From Prevotella sp. (GTDB lineage Bacteria > Bacteroidota > Bacteroidia > Bacteroidales > Bacteroidaceae), in contig JAFZUS010000140.1 of NCBI GenBank assembly GCA_017618275.1, positions 1-50,519 on the forward strand: 50,519 nt of DNA, written 5' to 3'. Shown here piece after piece: positions 30,605 through 42,515 of this stretch. The translations under genes were made by a program, and so were the position numbers. Every line of letters starts with the position of its first letter. The first letter of the stretch is position 1. The notes beneath the pieces are model-generated. The model did not search any database, was not told where the DNA came from, and saw only the letters and a list, made by a program, of their open reading frames with translations.

Positions 30605-31510
30605 ATGGAAATCCGACAACTCAAATATTTCCTGAAACTCGCTGAGACGCTGAACTTCTCTGAGGCTTCGCGCGAACTTTTTATCACTCAAAGCACGCTC
30701 TCGCAGCAAATCCTGAATCTGGAGCGTGAACTCGACCAGCAACTCTTTATCCGTAATAGCCATGAGGTGGTGTTGACAGAAGCAGGTCATTTGTTAGTGC
30801 CAATGGCCCGTGAAAGCATCCATGCTGTTGACAACTGCCTCCAGCAGATGCAGGAATTGAAGCATCTGCTCACGGGAGAGTTGAATATCGGTGTCACCTA
30901 TTCGTTCAGCAGCATCATGGCTGAGACGATGATCGACTTCCTGAAGAAATACCCTAAGGTGAAGTTAAACGTCTGCTATTCTTCAATGGCAGAACTCATC
31001 GACAAGTTGCAGCGTCATGAACTCGACTTCGTGCTGGCCTTTAAGCCCTCTGAGCGGAACGACCGCATTGAGAGTCAGGTGCTGTTCAACAACCGCTTGG
31101 CAGCCATTGTCAACGACCGCCATGCGCTGGCCAAGGAGAAAAGCATCAATCTCGAACAATTGGAAAGATACTGTCTCGCCATGCCCGCCAAAGGTCTGCA
31201 GGCCCGTAATGCCTTCGACAAGGTGACAGGACATACCGACCATCATTATAAGATTAAGGTGGAAATCAATACCATCGGACTGCTCTTTAAATTAGTGTCG
31301 CAGACCAAATACGTTACCGTTCTTTCAGAATCAACAGTCATCGACGAACCTGCTCTTCGTGCCATACCCATTGATGTGCCTGGAAACGATATGGAAGGTT
31401 GCATCCACACATTGAAGAACGGCTACATGAAAGCATCTGCCCGTGAGTTCATCCATTTGCTCGGACAAAGCACAGCAATACTCAAGAACTCGACGCTGAA
31501 AGGGATGTGA
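30605..31510 (+). CDS. LysR-family transcriptional regulator
   Basis: 301 residues. The N-terminal winged helix-turn-helix is textbook LysR (EIRQLKYFLKLAETLNFSEA, then TQSTLSQQILNLERELDQQLF, residues 2-50). A periplasmic-binding-like effector domain follows, starting near GELNIGVTYSFSSIM. The effector is unknown. It shares the riboswitch-led transcript with the flavodoxin-like gene, so its own level should fall when B12 is plentiful. cbiB-cobU-cobT follow with a separate promoter and are plausible targets. Confidence 0.93.
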   Translation: MEIRQLKYFLKLAETLNFSEASRELFITQSTLSQQILNLERELDQQLFIRNSHEVVLTEAGHLLVPMARESIHAVDNCLQQMQELKHLLTGELNIGVTYSFSSIMAETMIDFLKKYPKVKLNVCYSSMAELIDKLQRHELDFVLAFKPSERNDRIESQVLFNNRLAAIVNDRHALAKEKSINLEQLERYCLAMPAKGLQARNAFDKVTGHTDHHYKIKVEINTIGLLFKLVSQTKYVTVLSESTVIDEPALRAIPIDVPGNDMEGCIHTLKNGYMKASAREFIHLLGQSTAILKNSTLKGM

Positions 31511-31577
31511 ACAGTTTTTTCCTTTATTTACGCCAAATATATTTGATAAAGTTGCTTGTTATATCAAAGAAAAACCG

Positions 31578-31621
31578 TACCTTTGCCACTGAAAAAACGA
31601 TGATGCTTACGCTCGGCAAAG
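31578..31621 (+). promoter_or_regulatory. Promoter and leader of cbiB-cobU-cobT
   Basis: TACCTTTG lies at 31578-31585. The leader carries TGCTTACGCTCGGCAAAG (31604-31621), the reverse complement of the family-A core CTTTGCCGAGCG. The 126-base gap after the LysR gene is too short for a second cobalamin aptamer and none is seen. Confidence 0.7.
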
Positions 31622-31636
31622 TTTGGATTCTTTCAA

Positions 31637-32638
31637 ATGACTAAAGTAATAACTCTCCTTATCGGCTGGCTGCTCGACCTATGGTTGGGCGACCCTGCAT
31701 GGTTGCCACATCCTGTTGTAGGCTTTGGCAAGATGATAGCCAGTGGTGAGAAGCATCTTAATAAGGGTAGTCATCGGATGCTAAAAGGAGCCTTATTGGC
31801 TGTTGGCCTGATTCTGTTGGTGTTTGGATTTGTTTGGGTCATCAGACATCTATTAGGCATCTTTGCGATTTTTATCTTTGACGGCACACATCAACAGGTT
31901 TATCAGTTGCCGGTATTTCTCTGGATTTTCGATGTGATAGCCATATTCTGCTGTCTGGCCGGAACGACGTTGATCCGTGAAGTTCGCGAGGTGTTTTATG
32001 CTGTAGATCGCTCCTTGGAAGAAGGTCGGAAGCAGGTGGCACGCATCGTAGGGCGCGACACCTCAGAACTCTCCGCCCAAGAGGTTCGTACAGCGGCCTT
32101 GGAAACGTTGGCAGAGAATCTGAGCGATGGGGTGATAGCGCCGCTGTTCTGGTTGGCGATTGGGGGCGTGCCTGCGATGGTAGCCTATAAGATGGTGAAC
32201 ACGCTCGACTCGATGATTGGCTACAAGACTGAGCGCTACAAGGACTTCGGTTGCTGGGCTGCCCACATTGATGATGTAGCAAATTACATCCCCGCCCGCA
32301 TCACGGCGCTCCTAATGATATTGCCAAGACTTGTTTCTGTAAACATTCATGGCGGTAGCAAATTTTTCACTTTTCACTCTTCACTTTTCACTTTCGTCCG
32401 TCGCTACGGACGAATGCATGCTTCGCCCAATAGCGGCTATCCTGAGGCTGCTCTGGCAGGCATCCTAGACTGTCGTTTTGGAGGACCTCACTATTATTTC
32501 GGAGAATTATTCAATAAACCCTATATTGGCGAGAACGCCCGTGAGTTGACCACTGCTGACATGCAGAAAGCAGTGCGCATCAACCGCACGGCTGAAGTGC
32601 TCGCCATCGTTATATTGTTTATTGTTTATAGTTTATAG
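31637..32638 (+). CDS. cbiB: Adenosylcobinamide-phosphate synthase CbiB
   Basis: Inner-membrane protein that attaches aminopropanol (phosphate) to adenosylcobyric acid in B12 synthesis; 333 residues, family-typical. Conserved motifs: the N-terminal DLWLGDPAWLPHPVVGFGKMI, AAIETLAENLSDGVIAP-like AALETLAENLSDGV, GGVPAMVAYKMVNTLDSMIGYK, and PNSGYPEAALAG with FGGPHYYFGE. Residues about 240-252 (KFFTFHSSLFTFV) are encoded by a tandem TTTTCACT repeat (32365-32395) lying just where a variable loop is expected. cobU starts 25 bases downstream, across another AT-rich repeat. Confidence 0.95.
   Translation: MTKVITLLIGWLLDLWLGDPAWLPHPVVGFGKMIASGEKHLNKGSHRMLKGALLAVGLILLVFGFVWVIRHLLGIFAIFIFDGTHQQVYQLPVFLWIFDVIAIFCCLAGTTLIREVREVFYAVDRSLEEGRKQVARIVGRDTSELSAQEVRTAALETLAENLSDGVIAPLFWLAIGGVPAMVAYKMVNTLDSMIGYKTERYKDFGCWAAHIDDVANYIPARITALLMILPRLVSVNIHGGSKFFTFHSSLFTFVRRYGRMHASPNSGYPEAALAGILDCRFGGPHYYFGELFNKPYIGENARELTTADMQKAVRINRTAEVLAIVILFIVYSL
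32365..32395. repeat. Tandem TTTTCACT repeat inside cbiB
   Basis: Four imperfect units of TTTTCACT/CTTCACT are read in frame as FFTFHSSLFTF. The complement, AGTGAAAAG/GTGAGAA, is the intergenic repeat seen at 3661-3720 and 33168-33190. Confidence 0.8.
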
Positions 32639-32662
32639 TTTACTGTTTATAGTTTACAGTTG

Positions 32663-33172
32663 ATGAAGAAAGTGATATTGATAACAGGCGGCGCCCGTTC
32701 AGGCAAAAGCCGCTACGCTGAGGAACTTGCTCTGTCGCTAAGCAAAAACCCCGTCTATGTGGCTACGGCCCACGTGTGGGACGAAGAGTTCGCTGAACGG
32801 GTGAAAAAACATCAGGAGCGCCGCGGTCCGGAGTGGACGAACATTGAGGAGGAGATGTTGCTGAGCCGTCATGACCTGACAGGGCGTGTGGCTGTCATTG
32901 ACTGTATCACACTCTGGTGTACCAATTACTTCTTCAAGATGCAGGAAGTTGATACCGCTCTCGAAGCCCTCAAGGCTGAGTTCGACAAGTTTACAGCCAA
33001 GGATGCCACCTATATTTTCGTGACCAACGAGATTGGTATGGGTGGCGTGAGTGATAATGCCGTACAACGGAAGTTCACAGACCTACAAGGCTGGATGAAC
33101 CAATACGTGGCCAGCAAGGCAGACGAGGTGATACTGATGGTGAGCGGAATCGCGGTTAGAATTAAGAAGTGA
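32663..33172 (+). CDS. cobU: Bifunctional adenosylcobinamide kinase / guanylyltransferase
   Basis: 169 residues. The P-loop GGARSGKSRYAEELA is at the N-terminus. VYVATAHVWDEEFAERVKKHQ matches the family's active-site helix (the guanylylated His lies in this region), and WTNIEE and VAVIDCITLWCTNYF follow. It phosphorylates adenosylcobinamide and activates it as the GDP derivative for loop assembly. ATG at 32663 is preferred to the TTG one codon earlier. It lies between cbiB and cobT in one unit. The spacer upstream (32618-32661) is a GTTTATA-type tandem repeat. Confidence 0.95.
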   Translation: MKKVILITGGARSGKSRYAEELALSLSKNPVYVATAHVWDEEFAERVKKHQERRGPEWTNIEEEMLLSRHDLTGRVAVIDCITLWCTNYFFKMQEVDTALEALKAEFDKFTAKDATYIFVTNEIGMGGVSDNAVQRKFTDLQGWMNQYVASKADEVILMVSGIAVRIKK

Positions 33173-33191
33173 GAGGTGAGAAGTGAGAGAT

Positions 33192-34301
33192 ATGAAAGAT
33201 TTTAAGATCATAAGGCCTGATGAGGCAATGCGGCCTTCTATTCAGGACAAGATAGACAACCTGAACAAGCCCAAAGGGTCGTTGGGTGTGCTGGAGGAAC
33301 TGGCGATGCAGGTGTGTCTGATCCATCAGACGCTCACACCTTCGTTGGCTCATCCCTGTCATCTGCTCTTGGGTGGCGATCATGGCATAGAGCGCGAGGG
33401 TGTCAGCGTGTCACCAAGAGAGGTCACTTGGCAGCAGATGATCAACTTTACCCATGGTGGTGGCGGTGTGAATATGTTCTGTCGTCAGCACGGTTTCAAA
33501 TTGCGTATTGTCGATGTGGGCGTGGATTACGATCTCTCTGCTGTGCCTGGTATCATTCATCGCAAGATAGCGCGAGGTACGCGCAATTTCCTCTATGAGC
33601 CAGCGATGACGGAGGAAGAGTTTGACAAGGCTATCGAAATAGGAACTTCGTTGGTGGATGACTGTATTGCTGAAGGATGCCGTGTGCTCAGCATTGGTGA
33701 GATGGGCATTGGCAATACCTCGCCATCGAGCATCTGGATGAGCCTTTTCTGCAATATTCCTCTCGACGAATGTATTGGTGCCGGTGCCGGACTCGACACC
33801 CCAGGCATCCGCCATAAGCGCGAAGTGCTCCATCTGGCCGTGGAAAGATTCACCGCACAGGGGGTCACCGCACAGGGGGTCACCGCACAGGGGGTCAGGA
33901 ACGATGTGACATCTGAGATATCACACGCGTTCCTGACCCCCTGTGCGGTGCTCCGCTACTTCGGCGGCTTCGAGATGATTGCGGCTATCGGAGCAATGTT
34001 GCGAGCAGCCGAGCAACACCTTATTATATTAGTTGACGGTTTCATCATGACGGCCTGTGCCCTTGCCGCCTGCCGGCTCTATCCCGCAGCACAAAGTTAT
34101 ATGGTCTTCGGACATTGTGGCGATGAGAGCGGACATCGTCGCATGCTCGATGCGATGGGTGCCAAGCCGTTACTCTCATTAGGTTTGAGGTTAGGCGAGG
34201 GGACAGGTGCCCTCTGTGCCTTCCCCATCCTCGACTCTGCTGTACGAATGATGAACGAAATGAATAATTTCGATCATGCAGGCATCACAAGATACTTTTA
34301 A
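33192..34301 (+). CDS. cobT: Nicotinate-nucleotide--dimethylbenzimidazole phosphoribosyltransferase with hairpin insert
   Basis: 369 residues against a usual length near 350. It activates the lower B12 ligand as its ribotide. Family motifs include KPKGSLGVLEELA, GDHGIEREGVS, FTHGGGGVNMFCRQ, GEMGIGNTSPSS and the C-terminal GHCGDESGHRRML with LGEGTGA containing the catalytic Glu. Between HLAVERF (about 215-221) and LRYFGGFEM an extra ~33 residues (three TAQGV units, then VRNDVTSEISHAF, LTPCAV) are encoded by a tandem repeat plus a large hairpin. The frame survives. The expected next gene cobS is missing; a convergent fucosidase ends 4 bases away. Confidence 0.95.
   Translation: MKDFKIIRPDEAMRPSIQDKIDNLNKPKGSLGVLEELAMQVCLIHQTLTPSLAHPCHLLLGGDHGIEREGVSVSPREVTWQQMINFTHGGGGVNMFCRQHGFKLRIVDVGVDYDLSAVPGIIHRKIARGTRNFLYEPAMTEEEFDKAIEIGTSLVDDCIAEGCRVLSIGEMGIGNTSPSSIWMSLFCNIPLDECIGAGAGLDTPGIRHKREVLHLAVERFTAQGVTAQGVTAQGVRNDVTSEISHAFLTPCAVLRYFGGFEMIAAIGAMLRAAEQHLIILVDGFIMTACALAACRLYPAAQSYMVFGHCGDESGHRRMLDAMGAKPLLSLGLRLGEGTGALCAFPILDSAVRMMNEMNNFDHAGITRYF
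33851..33950. repeat. 15-bp triplication plus 70-base hairpin inside cobT
   Basis: CACCGCACAGGGGGT occurs three times head to tail (33851, 33866, 33881). The third copy starts a perfect 23-bp inverted repeat (33881-33903 with 33928-33950), and the 24-base centre is itself almost palindromic (TGTGACATCTG with GATATCACA). The structure resembles a REP/REPIN element by size and GC-rich tip, like the one at 27051-27120 but with a different sequence. Confidence 0.9.
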
Positions 34302-34305
34302 ATCC

Positions 34306-36102
34306 CTAATGTAGGACTTCTATATCGCCGAAAGCCATGCGCTCGCCTTCTGCGAGGCGGTCGGCATCAAGACGAAGCATTTTGGCCTTCGTGGGGGCAA
34401 ACTTGATGGTCTGCCAGATGGGGTTGTTAACGATGTTCGAGAACTCGCCCGAGGCAAGTTTTGTCCAGTTTGACCAATCGGTAGAGGCCCAAAGGGAATA
34501 GTGAGTGACAGTACCTTCGCGCGTCGTTTGTGGCGGCAGATAGCGGAAGGCGGTGATGGTCTGTTCCGAGTCCCAGTCGATCAGCATCTGCTTGGGACTG
34601 CTGAAGAAATAGTGGAGGTTGCTGCTGCGCTTCTCGCCGCTGTCGGGGATGTCGGGGGTCAGTTCTGGAGCCAGATAGACGGACGTGCGCTTGATGATGG
34701 GTTCGCATTTCGCATCAAGAACGGTGAAACGCAGACGGGTAGCCGTGACGGTGGGGAAACATATAATACGACGATGACCGATGGTGGTTAATCCATCACC
34801 ATTTTCCACGAGTTCGTCCTTCAGAGGAATCCATTTCCCGTCGACAAGAGCCTCCAGCGAGAACTTCTTCACGCGCTGACCATAGCGGATGTCCTCTTCG
34901 ACGACAAAGCGGTTAAAGGCGGTAGGCCGATTAAAGTGTAGAGTGTAGAGTGTAGAGTTTGCTGCCGCCTTAGAGTCTGCGTTCCCATCAGTGGCGGTAG
35001 TAAACTCTACACTCTCCGTTCTACACTCTCCATTAACAAACACCTCGTGAATCATCTTGTTGAACGCGATGCCTCGCAGCGAGTCGGTGGGATGGATGCG
35101 GCCGTTGGGAGCGATGGGGAAGTTGAGCAGTAGGGTAGAGTTGCGCCCCACCGATTTATAATAGGTGTCCATCAGTTTCGACAGACTCTTCACGTGTTCG
35201 TTCTCGGTGTCGTGGTAGAACCAGCCCGGACGGATGCTGGTGTTCGTCTCGCCAGGCACCCATGAGTCGCCGTCTTCCAGACCATAGTGCAGCATGGGCC
35301 ACGTCACCTCGCCGTCGTGGTTCAGCAGGCTCCAGTTGGTCTCGCCTACATTGCCTGCTTCGGTGCCCACCCAACGCAGGTCACCACGGTCGCTGCCATC
35401 GTTCCAGATGAGACATTTAGGCTGCAATTCACGAATTATGCGGTAGGTCTCAGGCCACTCGTAGTAAGTCGTGCGGTCTATCTTGCGCGTCTCGTTAGCC
35501 CCACCATACCAGCCGTCACCACCGTTGGCCCCGTCGAACCACACCTCGAAGATGTCGCCATACTCCGTCAGCAGTTCGCGCAGTTGGTTGCGGAAATAGG
35601 TCACGTATGCAGGTCGTCCGTACTCAGCATGGTTTCTGTCCCACGGTGAGAGATAGACGGCAAACTTCAGACCTTCCTCCCGACAGGCATCGGCCAGTTC
35701 GCGAACCACATCACCCTTGCCCTGTTTCCACGGCGAGTTCTTCACGGAATACTCCGTATATTTCGAAGGCCACATACAGAAGCCGCAGTGGTGTTTGGCG
35801 GTGAAGATGATGCCCTTCATACCTGCCTGTTTGCAGACACGTGCCCACTGCCGACAATCGAGGTCGCTGGGGTTAAACAACTGCGGGTCTTCGTTGCCGA
35901 AGCCCCATTCCTGGTCGGTGTACGTGTTCAGCGAGTAATGGATGAAGGCGTACATCTCCATATCCTGCCAGCGCAACTGGTCCTCCGTCGGCACTGGGCC
36001 GCAGGGACTTTGAACAACGGATTGCACGGATTTAACGGATTGAGCACAGGCAATCCCCGTCAGTAGGAAGCATACGGTGCATACCGTAAATAGTCTTTTC
36101 AT
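34306..36102 (-). CDS. Secreted alpha-L-fucosidase (GH29)
   Basis: 598 residues with a signal peptide (MKRLFTVCTVCFLLTGIACA). The GH29 TIM barrel covers about 40-360: MYAFIHYSLNTYTDQEWG, IFTAKHHCGFCMWPSKYTEYS, and the nucleophile D190 in FEVWFDGANGGDGWYG. The tryptophan-rich loop and sequence suggest the alpha-1,3/4-specific subfamily. The C-terminal ~230 residues form discoidin-like beta-sandwich sections (FNRFVVEEDIRYGQRV; RYLPPQTTREGTVTHYSLW). Codons near 34937-34960 and 35001-35030 contain GTGTAGA tandem repeats in opposite orientations, able to pair. Divergent from a beta-galactosidase, it probably releases fucose from host or plant glycans. Confidence 0.94.
   Translation of the reverse strand: MKRLFTVCTVCFLLTGIACAQSVKSVQSVVQSPCGPVPTEDQLRWQDMEMYAFIHYSLNTYTDQEWGFGNEDPQLFNPSDLDCRQWARVCKQAGMKGIIFTAKHHCGFCMWPSKYTEYSVKNSPWKQGKGDVVRELADACREEGLKFAVYLSPWDRNHAEYGRPAYVTYFRNQLRELLTEYGDIFEVWFDGANGGDGWYGGANETRKIDRTTYYEWPETYRIIRELQPKCLIWNDGSDRGDLRWVGTEAGNVGETNWSLLNHDGEVTWPMLHYGLEDGDSWVPGETNTSIRPGWFYHDTENEHVKSLSKLMDTYYKSVGRNSTLLLNFPIAPNGRIHPTDSLRGIAFNKMIHEVFVNGECRTESVEFTTATDGNADSKAAANSTLYTLHFNRPTAFNRFVVEEDIRYGQRVKKFSLEALVDGKWIPLKDELVENGDGLTTIGHRRIICFPTVTATRLRFTVLDAKCEPIIKRTSVYLAPELTPDIPDSGEKRSSNLHYFFSSPKQMLIDWDSEQTITAFRYLPPQTTREGTVTHYSLWASTDWSNWTKLASGEFSNIVNNPIWQTIKFAPTKAKMLRLDADRLAEGERMAFGDIEVLH
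34937..35030. repeat. Inverted pair of GTGTAGA tandem repeats inside the fucosidase gene
   Basis: About three GTGTAGA units (34937-34957) are followed 45 bases later by CTCTACACTCTC-type units (35003-35030) in the opposite orientation. In the protein this is the weakly conserved join between the catalytic and C-terminal domains (ESVEFTTATDGNADSKAA). Confidence 0.7.
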
Positions 36103-36176
36103 CGGTTCTTTTTATTGATTTTGCTTGCAAAGGAAATAAAAAATACAATAACTTCCAAACTTTTTCAAAAAAATAG

Positions 36177-40202
<4,026 letters not shown>

Positions 40203-40371
40203 ATCTTGCTGTTTTTATTGTCTTCATTACCCCACACGGTAACGCTATTTGTTCCTAAATTCGCTGCAAAGATAATAAAAGCGGTTGATATAATGCTCTT
40301 TTTGTGTAGAAAACGAACAAAAAGAATATTTTTTGCGTTGTATGGGTAGCATATATTTCGTAATAAAACTA

Positions 40372-40379
40372 TATCTTTG
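40372..40379 (+). promoter_or_regulatory. -7 box upstream of the small ABC-2-like frame
   Basis: TATCTTTG at 40372-40379, 18 bases before an ATG; a minus-strand box for the DUF418 gene lies 98 bases to the left. Confidence 0.7.
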
Positions 40380-40397
40380 CACCAACAAATATAAATA

Positions 40398-40571
40398 ATG
40401 ATTATGAGACGGATCATTTTAGGACTCCTATTGCTGCCGATGATGATGCAGGCGCAATCAGGCATCTTTACCCCTGCGCGCTCCATGCCTTACTGGGCCT
40501 ATCTGACCACTTACATCAATCCTATGCACTACTTTGTCGATGCCATCCGCACGGTCAAGAAAAACAACTGA
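40398..40571 (+). pseudogene. Signal peptide joined to an ABC-2 permease C-terminal remnant (57 codons)
   Basis: The frame begins with a good Bacteroidota signal peptide (MIMRRIILGLLLLPMMMQAQ) and continues SGIFTPARSMPYWAYLTTYI, then NPMHYFVDAIRTVKK. The second part is the well-known ABC-2 permease ending (SGLFTPxxSMPxWAQxLTxxNPxxYFxxxxRxV). Normally this follows about 330 residues of permease, not a signal peptide. The promoter is intact. It is either the scar of an internal deletion or a newly made small exported protein. The remaining ~120 bases to the next gene hold no other frame. Confidence 0.6.
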
Positions 40572-40691
40572 AGATATTTCTGCTCTTTCATACGTCAATA
40601 ATTGTTGAGGATTTCCTCGAACTCCTTAAATGTTGTTAATATAGCGTGAATTAATCAGCAAATATCGGGTTTTCTTCGTAATTTTGTAAAC

Positions 40692-42152
40692 ATGTGGACT
40701 AAGCCATACGGAATGAAAGAAGGCTTCCTCATTGGAGGAGGCCTTATCATTGCTGGGCTGATGCTCGAACTGAGCAGTGGTCCTGTCGATTGGGATGCCT
40801 TCCGCTGGCCTGTCAACGGCATTGTACTGGCAGGATTCCTCGCACTTATTGCCATCTTCTTTCTGTTGCGGAAGCGGGTTTATGTTTTTCAGTTCATTGG
40901 CACCTATAAGGCTGCAATACCAGCGTTGGTCTATGCCGTCGTGCTGACCATCATCATGGGCCTGACGCGACAAAAGAGCCTCACCCCCGGCCTCTCTCCA
41001 ATGGGCGAGGGGAGTTTATGGATCAACTACATGCTGTATTTTTGGCCCTTCGTACTCATTTACGTCTATATCGCCGTGATTCTGGGGCAGATCATCCTCC
41101 GACGCACTCTAAACTCTAAACTCTCCGCTCTCAACTTGAAAAGGGACATCCCTTTTCTCTTGAATCACCTTGGCTTGTTTCTCGCCATGACAACCGCCAC
41201 ATTGGGCAATGCCGACATGCAGCGGCTGAAAATGATTACTATGAAGGGAGAACCCGAATGGCGTGCGCTGACCTCGCAACAGCAGATTGTGGAGATGCCC
41301 TTCGCCATCGAACTGAAGGAATTTGTCATGGAGACCTACGACGACGGCTCGCCCCGCCGTTTTGCCTCCGATATCCAGATTCTGCCGAAGACAGGTGATA
41401 ATATCCAGACCATCGTCGAAGTAAACAAGCCCGTAGAGGTGGACGGTTGGAAAATCTACCAGTACGGCTACGACACGCAGATGGGGTCCATGAGCCAGAC
41501 AAGCATCTTGGAACTGGTGAGCGACCCGTGGCTACCGTTGGTCTATATGGGCATATATCTGATGCTCGCAGGAGCGGTATGTTTCATTCTGCTTTCTATA
41601 CCTTGGGCAGGCGGATGGCGACAGGCGAGAAAGCATCCCAAGAGTGCGCTCTCGATTGCTATAGTGATAACCGCTGCCTTCTTCTGCGTACACCATTTCA
41701 TGCCCATCCTCCATTCCGACACACTGGTGCCCGCCCTGCAGAGTCCGTGGTTCAAACCTCACATCATTGCCTACATGCTGGCCTATACGCTGATGGCATC
41801 AGCCGCCGTTATTGCCCTGTATCTGCTGTTGCGCTCGAAGCAGGGTAACTTGGACAACCTTGTCTTCGTCGGCATATCGTTAATAACCATCGGTATGCTC
41901 TTTGGCGCATTATGGGCCAAGGAGGCATGGGGCCATTACTGGTCGTGGGACCCCAAGGAGACGTGGGCTGCTATCACCTGGTTTGCCTATCTCGTGTATG
42001 TGCATTACCGACAAATACCCACACACCAGCCTCGTCTCGCTCTGTGGGTCTTGCTCATTTCGTTTGTACTCTTGCAGATGTGTTGGTGGGGTATTAAATT
42101 CCTGCCTGCAGCCCAAGGCGCCAGCGTCCATGTCTATAGTATGCCGTCATAA
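40692..42152 (+). CDS. Cytochrome c synthase, ResB-CcsA (CcsBA) type
   Basis: 486 residues. The N-terminal half is ResB-like (membrane segments, then the periplasmic part with MPFAIELKEFVMETYDDGSPRR and KPVEVDGWKIYQYGYD). The C-terminal half is CcsA, with the haem-binding WGHYWSWDPKETW (413-425). Periplasmic His residues flank it (HHFMPILHSDTL; the C-terminal part). It attaches haem to CxxCH proteins such as the di-haem lipoprotein at 25296. Codons 139-148 lie in an ACTCTAA tandem repeat (41105-41131). The -7 box TAATTTTG (40679-40686) is so close that the mRNA would be leaderless, unless the start is the ATG at 40713. Confidence 0.93.
   Translation: MWTKPYGMKEGFLIGGGLIIAGLMLELSSGPVDWDAFRWPVNGIVLAGFLALIAIFFLLRKRVYVFQFIGTYKAAIPALVYAVVLTIIMGLTRQKSLTPGLSPMGEGSLWINYMLYFWPFVLIYVYIAVILGQIILRRTLNSKLSALNLKRDIPFLLNHLGLFLAMTTATLGNADMQRLKMITMKGEPEWRALTSQQQIVEMPFAIELKEFVMETYDDGSPRRFASDIQILPKTGDNIQTIVEVNKPVEVDGWKIYQYGYDTQMGSMSQTSILELVSDPWLPLVYMGIYLMLAGAVCFILLSIPWAGGWRQARKHPKSALSIAIVITAAFFCVHHFMPILHSDTLVPALQSPWFKPHIIAYMLAYTLMASAAVIALYLLLRSKQGNLDNLVFVGISLITIGMLFGALWAKEAWGHYWSWDPKETWAAITWFAYLVYVHYRQIPTHQPRLALWVLLISFVLLQMCWWGIKFLPAAQGASVHVYSMPS
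41105..41131. repeat. ACTCTAA tandem repeat inside the ResB-CcsA gene
   Basis: Three to four imperfect ACTCTAA/CTCTCCG units are read in frame as LNSKLSALN at the cytoplasmic edge of a membrane helix. The type matches repeats inside cbiB and the fucosidase gene. Confidence 0.65.
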
Positions 42153-42186
42153 ACAGAAAGTGACATACTGAGCGTAGAGGATATTG

Positions 42187-42480
42187 TCATGTCCAAAACT
42201 CCTTTTCTCCAGTATCTTCCATTTCGCCCTGACACTTAGGGCAAGTCTTACCATCCCATTTTCTGATATTATCGCTGCCGCATTGCAGGCATAGACGGCC
42301 CACCTCGCTTCTGTAGGATGGAGCCACGTCGGCAATGATACCACCTACTACGATATTCTGGATGGTTTTGCAGTCAGGGCAGAGCATAGGCGTAATCTGT
42401 TGACGGAACAAGCCGCGTCCCTCATACACCTCGGCTTCATAACCACAGACCTTACAGCGATATTTCAGTTTCCAAGCCAT
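42187..42480 (-). CDS. Small zinc-ribbon protein
   Basis: 97 residues with four CxxC pairs: CKVCGY, CPDCKT, CLQCGS and CPKCQG, i.e. two predicted zinc ribbons separated by a ~25-residue linker (NIVVGGIIADVAPSY). Function unknown; such proteins may bind nucleic acid or other proteins. Unlike most genes here it has a strong Shine-Dalgarno sequence (GGAGGAGG, 6 bases before the ATG on the minus strand), fixing the start. A weak -7 box TAACTTTA lies just upstream. Confidence 0.8.
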   Translation of the reverse strand: MAWKLKYRCKVCGYEAEVYEGRGLFRQQITPMLCPDCKTIQNIVVGGIIADVAPSYRSEVGRLCLQCGSDNIRKWDGKTCPKCQGEMEDTGEKEFWT

Positions 42481-42515
42481 ACTACCTCCTCCGTAAAGTT
42501 ATGATATCATTCTTT

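Noticed and set aside
31510-31637. Second cobalamin riboswitch before cbiB
   Set aside because: The gap is too short and none of the conserved aptamer blocks is present; only a promoter and a palindrome fragment are seen.
33851-33895. CRISPR-like array in cobT
   Set aside because: The three 15-bp units are directly adjacent with no spacers, are in frame, and lead into a hairpin; no cas gene is near.
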